This document shows, piece by piece, positions 39,027-49,554 of a stretch of DNA of 64,000 bases. The translations under genes were made by a program, and so were the position numbers. Every line of letters begins with the position of its first letter. Positions within the stretch are counted from its first letter, which is position 1. The DNA comes from an uncultured Anaeromassilibacillus sp. (GTDB lineage: Bacteria; Bacillota; Clostridia; Oscillospirales; Acutalibacteraceae), in NCBI GenBank assembly GCA_930987725.1, contig CAKNKY010000005.1, forward strand, positions 1 through 64,000. Direction: 5' to 3'. The notes under the pieces are model-generated. The model had not been told where the DNA came from. It made no database searches and saw only the letters and a list, made by a program, of their open reading frames with translations.

Positions 39027-39464
39027 TCAATCAGCTTTTTCTTCCGGCGGGGTCTGACTGTCATCCGCCTCAGGTGCGGGAACCTCGTCCTCCGGATCGT
39101 CAAGCTTGTGGCCGCACTTGCTGCAAAAGTTCGCACTCTGCGGGTTTTCGGCTCCGCAGTTCTTGCAGATGGTACGGTTACGCATGGCAGAAATCTGTTC
39201 ATTGACGGCATCGAGCTGTTCATACAGATCATCGATGGCAATCACACACTCATTGACCAGATCGGAAGCATCATTCCCGGTTTTCTGCGCATCGTACACC
39301 GTGCGGCCCAGGGATTCATACCTCTTTGAAATTTCCGAATTCAGATCCATCGCACTGAAGCGCAGCTTGGAAAGATCTACGATTTTTCCGGCCTTTTTTC
39401 CCACAACGTTCACAGCCGATTTCGCATTGACAACAACATCCTCAAACAGTCCCAATTGTCTCAC
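39027..39464 (-). CDS. Hypothetical protein with C-terminal zinc ribbon
   Basis: ICKNCGAENPQSANFCSKCGHKL; N-terminal helical region; GTG start with AAGGAG RBS. Confidence 0.8.
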   Translation of the reverse strand: MRQLGLFEDVVVNAKSAVNVVGKKAGKIVDLSKLRFSAMDLNSEISKRYESLGRTVYDAQKTGNDASDLVNECVIAIDDLYEQLDAVNEQISAMRNRTICKNCGAENPQSANFCSKCGHKLDDPEDEVPAPEADDSQTPPEEKAD

Positions 39465-39591
39465 GCTCCTTCAAGGATTTGAAACGGGCTTATGCCGCCT
39501 GGGGCGAAGCCTCATTTTTTTCATTATATCATCCAGATGCGGGAATTACAAGGGAAACGCGGCAGAATTCCGCCCCGCGCCAAGCCCCTGC

Positions 39592-40536
39592 TCACCCCAG
39601 GAATTCATGTAGAATGGAATCAGGCGGCACCAGAGAAACAGGCAGCGGCGCAAAGCGCTCTGCGGCAACGAAAATCCGCCTGGCTTCCCCGTAATACGGG
39701 CTCTCAGGCGGCACCTCCGAGAGCAGCCGGCACACCTCCGGCCCCAACACACAGCCCTCATAGGCGAGGAAAGTGTTGATGGTGATCTCCGCGAGCGGGC
39801 GGAAAGGTTTGATGTACCGGTATTCGCCGCGCATCACGGAAGGCCACATGGCAAGCGTGCGCTCCGCCGGGCAGGCACGGAAGCGTGCATCACGCACCAG
39901 ACGGCGGATGAGGCGCATGTCATTGGGCGAAAGCAACGGGCCGTTCTCTCCATCCACGCCCTGCTTCACGCTCAGATAGGCGTGCAGCAGTCTGCCGCGC
40001 GGCATGCCCTCCGAGAGAACGGGATTCAGCGCATGCAGTCCTTCCATAAGGACAAGCGAGCGGGGCGGAAGCTCCACGTGCAGCTTATCCTCGGCAGGGC
40101 GATGGCGCTCGAAGTCAAAGATCGGCATCTCACAACGCCGCTTCGTGATGAGGGAGAGCAGGCATTCCCGGATGGCTGCGATGTCCAGCGCCTCAACCGA
40201 TTCAAAATCCGGCGTGCCATCCTCCTGGCGCGGCGTCTCGTCTTCGCTTCGGTAAAAATTATCGAGGGAGAAGACGAACGAGGACATGCCGAACGTCTCC
40301 AAGGCCTTGGAGAGCAGGGAAGCCGTCGTCGTCTTGCCGCTGGCGGAAGGCCCGGCGAGCAGCACCACACGGCAATCCGCCCTGTCGTGCGCTGCCCTGC
40401 GGGCAATGCGCGTGAGCGCACTGCGGTACGCCTGCTCGGATTCCGCGGCAAAGGAGACGGGATCGGAGGCAGCCCTCTCGTTGATCTCCCACAGGGAATT
40501 ATGATAGTGGACATACCGTTCCGTTCGATCGCTCAT
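39592..40536 (-). CDS. Uridine kinase-like nucleoside kinase
   Basis: P-loop VVLLAGPSASGKTTTASLLSKAL; DNFYRSEDETP; FDFERHRPAED. Confidence 0.88.
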   Translation of the reverse strand: MSDRTERYVHYHNSLWEINERAASDPVSFAAESEQAYRSALTRIARRAAHDRADCRVVLLAGPSASGKTTTASLLSKALETFGMSSFVFSLDNFYRSEDETPRQEDGTPDFESVEALDIAAIRECLLSLITKRRCEMPIFDFERHRPAEDKLHVELPPRSLVLMEGLHALNPVLSEGMPRGRLLHAYLSVKQGVDGENGPLLSPNDMRLIRRLVRDARFRACPAERTLAMWPSVMRGEYRYIKPFRPLAEITINTFLAYEGCVLGPEVCRLLSEVPPESPYYGEARRIFVAAERFAPLPVSLVPPDSILHEFLG

Positions 40537-41989
40537 AGAACTCCCTCACCCTGTCCTTGCGTTCCAGAACCTCCTGGAAGCGGCTGATGTATTCATACGG
40601 AAATTTAAAATTGAACACGCGCTCAATATGGTTTTCGCCCGGCCTGCACAGCTTTGTGGCAGCTCCCGCGCCGCAAGCCAGGATCGTCTGCGATTCATCC
40701 ATGATGAAGACATTATACGGGCTCTCAAACCCGGGCTTGCACCAGCCCACATTTTCCAGGTTGCCAACCATGCGGCTCTGGCGATAGAGGTAATAGGGCT
40801 GGAACCCGCTCTCCGTAAGGCGGGAAGAGGCGTAGGCGAGCATTTCGGCCGCCGCCTCCCCCTCCGGCTCCCCCACGCCGTCCTGGAAAATCTGCGCGGA
40901 CCGCTTGAGCGAGAGCGTGTGCACCGTGACGCTCTCCGGCTGAAGCGCCAGCACGCCGTCTAGCGAGGCGGCAAACCTGGAAACCGTGTCACCCGGCAGG
41001 CCGGCGATGAGATCCATGTTGATATTCCCCATGCCGCAGTCGCGCGCGAGGCGGAAGGCGTCCAGCGTCTGGCGCGTGGTGTGGCGCCGCCCGATGCGGC
41101 GCAGCACGTCGTCCGAGAGCGTCTGCGGGTTGATGCTGATGCGGGTGACGCCGCCCTCCCGCAATACGTCCAGTTTCTCGCGCGTCACGGTGTCCGGCCG
41201 TCCGGCTTCCACCGTGAATTCCATGCAGTGCGAGAGATCAAAATGCGCGTGCACAGACGCAATCAACGCGGCGAGCTGTTCGGCGGAGATGGCCGTGGGC
41301 GTGCCGCCGCCAAAATAGACGGAGTCCACGCGCAGGCCGCAGTCACGCACAGCCTGGCCTGCCTTTTCAATTTCCCGGCACAAAAGCTCCACATACTGCG
41401 GAATCAGCTTCGCCGTCTTTTCCACAGAGGACGAGACAAACGAGCAATACGCACAGCGTGTGGGACAAAACGGAATGGAAACGTAGATGCTGCAGGAATC
41501 GGGACGGGACCGGGCCAGCAGCGCCCCCTCGTTCCGCATCGTGACGAGGCTGAGGCGCAGCTTTTCCTCCGAGACAAGATAGTCCTCGCGGAAAATACGG
41601 GCGGCCTCCTGCTCCCCGAAGCGCCCCGTGAGCGAACGAAGCAGCTTCACGGGCCGCACACCGGTGAGAATGCCCCAGCGCGGGCGGATGCCGCACGCCT
41701 CCGAGAGCTGGCGGAACAGCAGGACGCCAAGGCGGCGCTCCGCTTCCTGCAGCGGAGCGTCCGCCGTCGTGTGATCCCTTCCTTCACCGCGGTAAGCGCC
41801 CACGCGCGTGCGCACGAGCAGGTCAAGGCCGCCGGCGCCGTCCGGCGCAGCAAGCGTCAGCGCGCCATCTTCCTCCGGCGCCATATCGCGGCAGTTTTCC
41901 AGCACCTCAATCTTCTGACGGTGGAAAAACAGGCGGCAGAGATTTTCCATTTCATAGTGAAACTCGTGGCCGTACAGATACAGCTTCAA
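40499..41989 (-). CDS. hemZ: Coproporphyrinogen dehydrogenase HemZ (radical SAM)
   Basis: SIYVSIPFCPTRCAYCSFVS radical SAM CxxxCxxC; YFGGGTPTAI; N-terminal MKLYLYGHEFHYEMENLCRLFF typical of HemZ. Confidence 0.92.
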   Translation of the reverse strand: MKLYLYGHEFHYEMENLCRLFFHRQKIEVLENCRDMAPEEDGALTLAAPDGAGGLDLLVRTRVGAYRGEGRDHTTADAPLQEAERRLGVLLFRQLSEACGIRPRWGILTGVRPVKLLRSLTGRFGEQEAARIFREDYLVSEEKLRLSLVTMRNEGALLARSRPDSCSIYVSIPFCPTRCAYCSFVSSSVEKTAKLIPQYVELLCREIEKAGQAVRDCGLRVDSVYFGGGTPTAISAEQLAALIASVHAHFDLSHCMEFTVEAGRPDTVTREKLDVLREGGVTRISINPQTLSDDVLRRIGRRHTTRQTLDAFRLARDCGMGNINMDLIAGLPGDTVSRFAASLDGVLALQPESVTVHTLSLKRSAQIFQDGVGEPEGEAAAEMLAYASSRLTESGFQPYYLYRQSRMVGNLENVGWCKPGFESPYNVFIMDESQTILACGAGAATKLCRPGENHIERVFNFKFPYEYISRFQEVLERKDRVREFYERSNGTVCPLS

Positions 41990-42004
41990 AGCGCTCCGCC
42001 TTTC

Positions 42005-42628
42005 TCACTGAAGATAGGGATTGATGAGGCGTTCGCGCTTCATCGTGGTTTCCGGCCCGTGGCCGGGATAGACGCGCCAGTCGCCGGGCAGGGCGGCAAG
42101 GCGGCGCACCGACTGCATAATCATGGCCGTGTTCCCCGTGGGGTGATCCGTGCGGCCGACACTGCCGAAAAAGAGCGTGTCGCCGGACAGCATCAGATCC
42201 TCGATGAGGTAGCAATGGCTGCCGATGGTGTGGCCGGGCGTGTGCAGCACGCGGAAGGAAAGGCTGCCGATCTGCAGCGGTTTCCCCTCTGCCACAGGAT
42301 ATTCGGCCTCAAAGGAACGGATGCCGCCCGGAATCATGTAAGCCAGGCTGAGGGCCGGGTCCGTGAGGAACTCTTTTTCCTGCGGCGGCGCCCACAGCGG
42401 CGCGCCCGTGAGCTCCTTGAGCTGCGCCGCGCCGGCAATGTGGTCGACATGGCAGTGCGTGAGCAGAATGCCCTTCACATGTCCCGCGCCGGCTGCGCGC
42501 ACTTTTCCCTCCAGCGACGGATCGTACCAGGCGGGATCGACAATCACGAGGTCGCCCGTCTCCGTATCGCGCACAAAATAGCAGTTTGTCTCGAGTGGGC
42601 CGAGCACAAGATGCGTGAGTTCAATCAT
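42005..42628 (-). CDS. MBL-fold metallohydrolase (glyoxalase II-like)
   Basis: LLTHCHVDHIAGAAQLK, LHTPGHTIGSHCYLI, LSGDTLFFGSVGRTD. Confidence 0.95.
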   Translation of the reverse strand: MIELTHLVLGPLETNCYFVRDTETGDLVIVDPAWYDPSLEGKVRAAGAGHVKGILLTHCHVDHIAGAAQLKELTGAPLWAPPQEKEFLTDPALSLAYMIPGGIRSFEAEYPVAEGKPLQIGSLSFRVLHTPGHTIGSHCYLIEDLMLSGDTLFFGSVGRTDHPTGNTAMIMQSVRRLAALPGDWRVYPGHGPETTMKRERLINPYLQ

Positions 42629-42649
42629 GAGAATGGCCTCCTTTTCGGG

Positions 42650-44881
42650 TCAGGGGCGGCGCACAGAGAGGATCCCTTCCACGCGGGAGAGCCTGTCGAT
42701 GATGCTCTGAAGATGGTCGCGCCCGTTAATGGTGATGGAAAGATTGATGGCGGCATTGCCGTCCTTTGTTTCGCGGGAGTTGAGCGAGTGGATCGGCACA
42801 TGCATGTTGAAAATCTGCTGTGTCACGTCGGCCAGCAGGCCGGTGCGATCGGCGGCAATGATCTCGAGGGTGATCTTGAATTCCTCCTTGACCTCGCCTA
42901 CCCAGTGCGCCTGAATCCAGCGCTCCGGTTCCGCTGCCTTGGAAAGATCCTTCGGCACGTTCGTACAGCTCCGCTTGTGGATGGACACGCCGAAGCCGCG
43001 CGTGATGAAGCCAATGATCTCGTCGCCGGGCAGCGGGCTGCAGCAGCGGGAGAATTTGATGAGGCAGTTGTCCATGCCGTCCACCACAACGCCGCCCGCC
43101 GGAGCCTTGCCTTTGATCTGCTGCGGCACCTGCGGGACCGGCTCATGCTGCGCTGCCTGGCGATGCGCCTTGAGGTAATCCTCCTTCACGCGCGGCATGA
43201 TTTTCCAGAGCTGGATGCCGCCGTATCCGATGGCGGAATAAACATCATCCGCGTTCTGGCAGTTTTGCTTGCGGCCTATCGTTTCGAGGAAATTCTTCAG
43301 TTCCTCGTCCGTAAACTCGATGTTGGCGCGCTTGAGCTCGCGATCCAGCTCGGCTCGGCCCTCCACAATGTTTTCCTCGCGCTTTTCGCGCTTAAACCAC
43401 TGGCGGATCTTGCTGCGCGCCTCGCTCGTCTTGGCAATCTTAAGCCAATCCCGGCTCGGCCCCTTCCCTGCCTCCTTCGTGGTGAGGATCTCCACGATCT
43501 CACCCGTTTTAACCTTGTAATCAAGGGGCACGATGCGCTTGTCCACCTTGGCGCCTACCATGCGGTTGCCCACCGCGCTGTGGATCGCATAGGCGAAATC
43601 GATCACCGTGGAGCCGGAAGGCAGGCTGATCACATCGCCCCGCGGCGTAAACACAAACACTTCCTCCGGCGCGAGATCCGTCTTGATGGTGCGGATGAGG
43701 TCGGTGGCGTCCTCGCTGTCCTTCTGGTTTTCAAGCATCTGGCGAATCCATGCGAGGCGCTTTTCCAGTGAATCGCCCCCGCCTCCGCCGGAGATGCCGA
43801 GCTTGTATTTCCAGTGCGCGGCGATGCCGTATTCAGCGGTGTGGTGCATTTCCCAGGTGCGGATCTGCACCTCGAAGGGGATACCCTCCTTGCCGATGAC
43901 GGTGGTGTGCAGCGACTGGTACATGTTCGGCTTCGGGGTGGAAATATAATCCTTGAAGCGGTTCGGCAGCGGGCGGAACATGTCGTGCACAATGCCGAGG
44001 ACGTTGTAACAGTCCTCCACCGTGTCCACAATCACGCGCACTGCGTAAATATCATAAATCTCATCCATACTCTTGCCCTGGACGAACATTTTGCGGTAAA
44101 TGCTGTTGATGCTCTTGACGCGTCCACTCAGGTAAACGTTTGGGATACTGGGCGCGACGCGCTCCCGGATGCGCTGCATTGTGAGATCGATGAACGACTT
44201 CCGCTCCTCGCTGCGCAGGGCAAGCGCCTGCTCAATCTCCTCATAGGCAACGGGATCAAGGATGCGCAGGGAGCGGTCCTCCAGCTCCTCCTTGATGGCC
44301 CGGATGCCGAGACGATGCGCGATGGGGGCATACACCTCCATGCTTTCCAAAGCTTTGTCGCGCCGCTTCTGCGGTTTCCAAGAATCGGCCGTGCGCATGT
44401 TGTGCAAGCGATCCGCCAGCTTGATGATGATGACGCGGATGTCTTCGCTCATGGCGATGAGCATCTTGCGGATGTTTTCCGCCTGCTGCTCCTCCCGCGA
44501 GGAATACGGGATGCGGGCCAGCTTTGTGACGCCGTCGATGAGGCCGGCAATCTCCGCGCCGAACAATTTGCGCACCTGATCGAGCGTGACAGGCGTATCC
44601 TCCACCACGTCGTGCAGCAGGCCGGCCGCCACGGATTCCGAATCCATGCCAAGCTCTACGAGGATGCACGCAACGGCCAGCGGATGCGAAATATACGGCG
44701 AACCGGAAAGGCGCATCTGATCCTTGTGCTGCTCCGCCGCCAACTGGTAAGCCCGTTCAATCAGGGGGATATCATATCCGTGTTCGGAGGTGCGGATCGC
44801 CTCCATCAGATCGTCAAATGTCTTCAACGCCTCCTTCGCAGGACGCGGATCGAATAACTCCTTGACATGCGTGCTGTTCAT
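42650..44881 (-). CDS. relA: Bifunctional (p)ppGpp synthetase/hydrolase, RelA/SpoT family
   Basis: HD domain (AGLLHDVVEDTP), synthetase region, TGS, and ACT domain; start MNSTHVKELFD. Confidence 0.96.
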   Translation of the reverse strand: MNSTHVKELFDPRPAKEALKTFDDLMEAIRTSEHGYDIPLIERAYQLAAEQHKDQMRLSGSPYISHPLAVACILVELGMDSESVAAGLLHDVVEDTPVTLDQVRKLFGAEIAGLIDGVTKLARIPYSSREEQQAENIRKMLIAMSEDIRVIIIKLADRLHNMRTADSWKPQKRRDKALESMEVYAPIAHRLGIRAIKEELEDRSLRILDPVAYEEIEQALALRSEERKSFIDLTMQRIRERVAPSIPNVYLSGRVKSINSIYRKMFVQGKSMDEIYDIYAVRVIVDTVEDCYNVLGIVHDMFRPLPNRFKDYISTPKPNMYQSLHTTVIGKEGIPFEVQIRTWEMHHTAEYGIAAHWKYKLGISGGGGGDSLEKRLAWIRQMLENQKDSEDATDLIRTIKTDLAPEEVFVFTPRGDVISLPSGSTVIDFAYAIHSAVGNRMVGAKVDKRIVPLDYKVKTGEIVEILTTKEAGKGPSRDWLKIAKTSEARSKIRQWFKREKREENIVEGRAELDRELKRANIEFTDEELKNFLETIGRKQNCQNADDVYSAIGYGGIQLWKIMPRVKEDYLKAHRQAAQHEPVPQVPQQIKGKAPAGGVVVDGMDNCLIKFSRCCSPLPGDEIIGFITRGFGVSIHKRSCTNVPKDLSKAAEPERWIQAHWVGEVKEEFKITLEIIAADRTGLLADVTQQIFNMHVPIHSLNSRETKDGNAAINLSITINGRDHLQSIIDRLSRVEGILSVRRP

Positions 44882-44894
44882 CGTATCATCCCCC

Positions 44895-46931
44895 TCACAC
44901 AGTCCCATTCAGCCCGCCGAGCAGCGGGGAGGAAAAGAGATCCGCCTTCCCCTCTGCCGGCAGCAGCCGAACCCGCAAAAAATCTCCCTCAAGCAGGCGC
45001 TCCGCAAGGCCGCGCTCCGCCAGCACATCCACGCAGAGCAGCAGCCGGCCAAGCGGAAGGGCGCTGCCCATCCGCAGCCACAGGACGGCCGGATCGCCGG
45101 AATAGCCCCCCTGCGCGCGCAGCAGGCGATAAAGGGCCGCAAAATCCTCCCGCGTGGGGGAGAGCTCCTTTTTCGCCCGCCCGGAAAGCGGCTGGCCGCG
45201 GCGCAGCGTTTCATAATCCTCGCGGCTCTGTATCAGCGCCGCCGGATGTGCGCCCGCCGGGCGAAGTTCCCGCGCCTGCACGGAAAGGGAAGCATTCCCC
45301 AGGTAGCTCCGCTCCTCAAGCGAAACGGCCAGATCCAGCCGATCGCCCGGCCGGTAAGGGAATTCCTCCGGCGTGACACCAAACCGCATACAGGTGGCGG
45401 TGCAGCCGTTTTTCGAAACGGTGAGCCGCAGGTGCTTTCCGCCGCCCACCGGCGTGATATCCTCAAGCGCAACGCCGGTCACACCGTAGAGCGGCGGCGG
45501 GTTCCCCGTGCCGAATGGTTCGAAGAAAGCCGCCGCACGCGGCAGATCCAGCGTGAGCTCGGAAAGCTCCGCCACACAGTCCAGGAGAATTGTGGGCACA
45601 GCCTTTGGCTGCGCCGCGGCAAATGCGTTGATCCGGCTGCGGAACGTCTCAAGCTGATCAACCGGCAGCGTGAGCCCCGCCGCCATGGGATGGCCGCCGT
45701 ATTTCAGCAAAAGTTCGGAACAGGCGGACACGGCCTGGAATAGATCAAAGCCTTCCACACTGCGGCCGGAGGCCTTCGCCGTCTCACCGTCCTGTGAAAA
45801 GACAAAACACGGCTTGCCGAAGCGCTCCGTCAGCCGCGAGGCAACGATGCCGATCACGCCCTCGTGCCAATGCGCGCCGGACACGATGAGGACACGGTCA
45901 AACAAACGATCCGGCTCCCGGCGCAGCTGCTCCAGCGCTGAAGTGAGAATCTCGTCCTCGATGGCGCGGCGGCGATCGTTGTCGGCGCAAATTTCGGCCG
46001 CCAGGGACCTCGCTTCCTCCTCATCCTCGGAAAGGAGCAGGCGCACGGCGCGATCCGGCGCGCCCATGCGGCCCGTCGCGTTGATACGCGGCACAATTGT
46101 GAACGCCACGTTTGTGGCCGTGAACGAGCGATCCGCCATACCTGCCAGGCTGATCAGCTCACGCAGGCCGAGGCGATCCGTCCGGGAAAGCTGCCGCAGT
46201 CCGGCGCGGACAAAGGCCCTGTTCTCCCCCGTGAGAGGCACGACGTCCCCGATGGTGCCGATGCTGAGCAGATCCGCATAATTGTCAAGCAGCCCCTGCA
46301 CGTCGCAGTCCTCCCCTTCGAGGGCCAGGATCAGTTCAAAGGCAACGCCGACGCCGGCCAGATCCTTATACAGGCTACCGCAGCCGGGGCGGTGCGGGTC
46401 CACAACGGCACAGGCAGCCGGCAGCTCAGGCCGCGGGCGGTGATGGTCGGTCACGACAACATCCATCTGCAGGGAGGCCGCATAGGCAACCTCATCAAGG
46501 GAGGCGATGCCGTTGTCCACCGTAACAAGGAGCGACACGCCGCGCTCATGCAGGCGATCAATGGCCGAGCGGTTCATGCCGTAGCCCTCCGCCTCGCGAT
46601 CCGGGATATAATAGCTTACATTTGCCCCGCATGACTCAAGATAGGAATACAGCATGGCCGTCGCGGTCACTCCGTCGGCGTCATAGTCTCCATACACGGC
46701 GATGGACTCGAAGTCATCCAGCGCACGGTGAATGCGTTCCACTGCCTCCTGCATACCGGCAAAGCGGAGCGGGGCAAATTCCGTCTCCTCAGAGAGGAAC
46801 GACTGCGCCGCCGCGGCGCTGTCAAACCCCCTGGCCGCGAGCAGACAGGCGAACGCCGGGGCGATCTCCATTTCCTGCTGCAACCGGCGCGCGGCCGCTT
46901 CATGAGCGGCGCGAACTCTCCACTGTTTCAT
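44895..46931 (-). CDS. recJ: Single-stranded-DNA-specific exonuclease RecJ
   Basis: VYGDYDADGVTATAMLY, VTDHHRP, GGHPMAAGL; start MKQWRVRAAHEA. Confidence 0.96.
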   Translation of the reverse strand: MKQWRVRAAHEAAARRLQQEMEIAPAFACLLAARGFDSAAAAQSFLSEETEFAPLRFAGMQEAVERIHRALDDFESIAVYGDYDADGVTATAMLYSYLESCGANVSYYIPDREAEGYGMNRSAIDRLHERGVSLLVTVDNGIASLDEVAYAASLQMDVVVTDHHRPRPELPAACAVVDPHRPGCGSLYKDLAGVGVAFELILALEGEDCDVQGLLDNYADLLSIGTIGDVVPLTGENRAFVRAGLRQLSRTDRLGLRELISLAGMADRSFTATNVAFTIVPRINATGRMGAPDRAVRLLLSEDEEEARSLAAEICADNDRRRAIEDEILTSALEQLRREPDRLFDRVLIVSGAHWHEGVIGIVASRLTERFGKPCFVFSQDGETAKASGRSVEGFDLFQAVSACSELLLKYGGHPMAAGLTLPVDQLETFRSRINAFAAAQPKAVPTILLDCVAELSELTLDLPRAAAFFEPFGTGNPPPLYGVTGVALEDITPVGGGKHLRLTVSKNGCTATCMRFGVTPEEFPYRPGDRLDLAVSLEERSYLGNASLSVQARELRPAGAHPAALIQSREDYETLRRGQPLSGRAKKELSPTREDFAALYRLLRAQGGYSGDPAVLWLRMGSALPLGRLLLCVDVLAERGLAERLLEGDFLRVRLLPAEGKADLFSSPLLGGLNGTV

Positions 46932-47069
46932 CTGAACACTCTTCCTCCCCACCGTGCCCGGCCTGCCCAATTTTGACGAAGAAGGGCGGCGGCACGCGCG
47001 TTTTGCATATGTATAATGATTTATTGTACCATTCCGGTCATGGTTATTCAAGATTTTTTTATACCGCAC

Positions 47070-47104
47070 AAAAAGGCCGCCGGTCCCATGGGACCGGCGG
47101 CCTT
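47070..47104 (-). terminator. Rho-independent terminator after cdaA-cdaR operon
   Basis: AAGGCCGCCGGTCC CATG GGACCGGCGGCCTT with T-tract on the minus strand. Confidence 0.85.
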
Positions 47105-47171
47105 GGCCTGCCGAACAATAGACAAAATCACAAAGCGTTGGGAACGAAAACCTGCCGAAAGGACAATAAAA

Positions 47172-48506
47172 TCAGGACGTGCGTTCCGTGACGGAAAGGT
47201 TCACCTTGTAGCTGCCGTAGGCCCAGCAGCGGGAGCTGCCTGAAATGCTGATGGTGGCAGGCATCTCGGTGTGCCCGGTGAAGCCCTGGCTCTGCGACAT
47301 GTCGACCTGCACCACGAGGTTGTTCTCCGTGAGGTTCGAGAGTTCCTCCTCCGGCCCAACCACGACGACGTCAAGCGAACTTGTCGTGACCTCCGCCCCA
47401 TACGAATGGCTGAGATTGTTTATCTTGAAATTGCTGGCCGTGATGGTCTTTGTGGTGTAGCCCGCCAGATTCAGGCTGACCGTGACTTCATCGATCTCCT
47501 GAAGATTCCGGAAGAAAGCCGGCAGCGTAACCGGGATATCAAACACGGATGTATCCGGGCTGATCTGTGAAAAATCAATGGGGTTGAGCTGAATGCTCCG
47601 ATAGGAAGCGAAGTCCTCCTCGGTACCGGCCAATTCCACGGTGCTGGGCGACAGCGTAACAAAGGAAGAATCGAGGTCGATGCCGGACGGCGCATTCGTG
47701 AAATTCGCCGTGAACGGCACTGTTTTGCGCACATAAACCGGCACGGTGATCTCGGCCGTTTCCGTACTGAGGGAAAGCTGATCGTATTTGTCGCGGCTGA
47801 TGGTGTTGCCGTTGGCATCGAGCAGAATGAGATCCGACGTCTGGCGCGCCGTTTCGCTGAGCTCGCCGAGTTCCTTATCCCCCACCGTCACAGCGGAGAT
47901 GCTGTCCACCACGGATTTCGGGCCGGAGACGGTGATTGTCTCTGGGGCGGCGGCCACGCTGCCCACAAAATAGCCGTCCGCCGCAGAGCTGTTCACGCCG
48001 GAGGTATCGATGGTGAACGTTTTTTCCTCTGAATAATCGAGCGTAAGCTGCACAATAGAGGGTTCTATGCGATCGATTTCATAATCAGTTACATAGCCCT
48101 TTTTGGAAGAAGAAATGGTGGCAAGATACGTCTTGGCGCCGGAAATGGTTTCCGTAATCTGTGTTTCCAGGCCGATATTATCCGCGGTGACATTGCGCAC
48201 GGAGAGGCTGTTTCCCTTGATATAGACCGTGACGCTGAGCGTCTGCGGGCTGAAGCAGCGGAGCCCCTCCGCCTGCGCCGCCTCCGGGATCTTGATCGTC
48301 ACAGGAACATTGCGGATCGGAACAGGGAATTCCTCCGTGTTCGTAAACGCCATGGAAAACCAGATGGCAAGCGCACACAGAACAGAAAAAACTGCCACAA
48401 ACTTGTTGTTGTAAAACAGCTTGCCGAAGGAAAAGGACTTCTTTTCCTCCTGGCCCGCCTTCTTCCCGTCTTTGGCGCGGCTGTCTTCCTTCTTTTCAGT
48501 CTTCAT
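47172..48506 (-). CDS. cdaR: YbbR-domain protein CdaR (regulator of CdaA)
   Basis: N-terminal TM (NKFVAVFSVLCALAIWFSM) followed by YbbR-like repeats; overlaps the end of cdaA. Confidence 0.9.
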   Translation of the reverse strand: MKTEKKEDSRAKDGKKAGQEEKKSFSFGKLFYNNKFVAVFSVLCALAIWFSMAFTNTEEFPVPIRNVPVTIKIPEAAQAEGLRCFSPQTLSVTVYIKGNSLSVRNVTADNIGLETQITETISGAKTYLATISSSKKGYVTDYEIDRIEPSIVQLTLDYSEEKTFTIDTSGVNSSAADGYFVGSVAAAPETITVSGPKSVVDSISAVTVGDKELGELSETARQTSDLILLDANGNTISRDKYDQLSLSTETAEITVPVYVRKTVPFTANFTNAPSGIDLDSSFVTLSPSTVELAGTEEDFASYRSIQLNPIDFSQISPDTSVFDIPVTLPAFFRNLQEIDEVTVSLNLAGYTTKTITASNFKINNLSHSYGAEVTTSSLDVVVVGPEEELSNLTENNLVVQVDMSQSQGFTGHTEMPATISISGSSRCWAYGSYKVNLSVTERTS

Positions 48507-49404
48507 GCTTCTTCCCCCTTCTAATCGAGGGGATGCGGCGCTGCGGGCGCTCCGCTTCCTCTTCGAGGAGGAAGCCGTCGAGAGCTGTTTCCAGCGTGTC
48601 CCTCGTGTAATTTCGGGTGAGCACACCGTTGCAGGCGATGGAAATCTGGCCCGTTTCCTCGGAAACCACCACGACAACGGCGTCCGAGTTTTCGCTCATG
48701 CCGATCGCCGCGCGGTGGCGCGTGCCGAGGTCGATGCTCACATTATCGCTCTTCGTCAGCGGGAGAATGCAGCCCGCCGCGTACACCATGCCGTCCCGGA
48801 TCACCATGGCGCCGTCATGCAGAGGCGCTTTGTTGAAAAAGATATTTCCAATGATAGGCGGGGACGGGATGGCATTCACCACGGTACCCGTATCGATGAT
48901 GTCTCCCAGCTTTGTCTGCCGCTCAAACACCATGAGCGCGCCCGTTTTTGATTTCTGCAGACTGGCGGCAGCATCGCACACCGCCTCAATGCACCGCTTC
49001 TTCTGCGCTTCCAGCGTTTCCTCTTCCTTCGAGGCGAGCAAGCCCAGATTTTTGCCCAGATTGTTCCGGCCCAACTGCTCGAGAGCACGGCGCACTTCGG
49101 GCTGGAAAACGATGAGCAGGGCAATGACGCTGAAATTGAAGAAATAGTTGAGAATATTGAGCATCATGCGGAGCTGAAACACATTTGCGGCCAGCCAAAC
49201 ACCCAGCAGCAGCAAAATGCCCTTGACAAGCTGTTCGGCACGCGTTTCGCGCACCAGCTTAATAAAGCCGAAGATAATGAGAGAAATCAAAAGGACGTCC
49301 AGCAGGGATGAAATTGAAAACGAGGAAACAAGGCTGACAAACTGGCTCCACAGGCTGGAAAGGAACCCTGCGCACTGAGAACAGAATTCGCCGAACCATT
49401 CCAT
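48496..49404 (-). CDS. cdaA: Diadenylate cyclase CdaA
   Basis: Three TM helices and DAC motifs PLHDGAMVIRDG and DLGTRHRAAIGMSE. Confidence 0.97.
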   Translation of the reverse strand: MEWFGEFCSQCAGFLSSLWSQFVSLVSSFSISSLLDVLLISLIIFGFIKLVRETRAEQLVKGILLLLGVWLAANVFQLRMMLNILNYFFNFSVIALLIVFQPEVRRALEQLGRNNLGKNLGLLASKEEETLEAQKKRCIEAVCDAAASLQKSKTGALMVFERQTKLGDIIDTGTVVNAIPSPPIIGNIFFNKAPLHDGAMVIRDGMVYAAGCILPLTKSDNVSIDLGTRHRAAIGMSENSDAVVVVVSEETGQISIACNGVLTRNYTRDTLETALDGFLLEEEAERPQRRIPSIRRGKKHED

Positions 49405-49554
49405 GTGTACTCATCCTTCCTGTATGTTTCAGCGCACCTGATGCAGGCCTGCCGAGGCGACGCTCCCTTTTCCGCCGGAAGAACGCACGGTCCGGGTGCG
49501 GAAACAGGCGCACTGTTTTTTCCTGCGCTTATTTTACCATAGGTTGGAGCGAAT

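Noticed and set aside
41081-43771. 896-aa plus-strand ORF
   Set aside because: Antisense shadow across hemZ, the MBL gene and relA, which have strong family motifs on the minus strand; a GC-rich codon-structure artefact.
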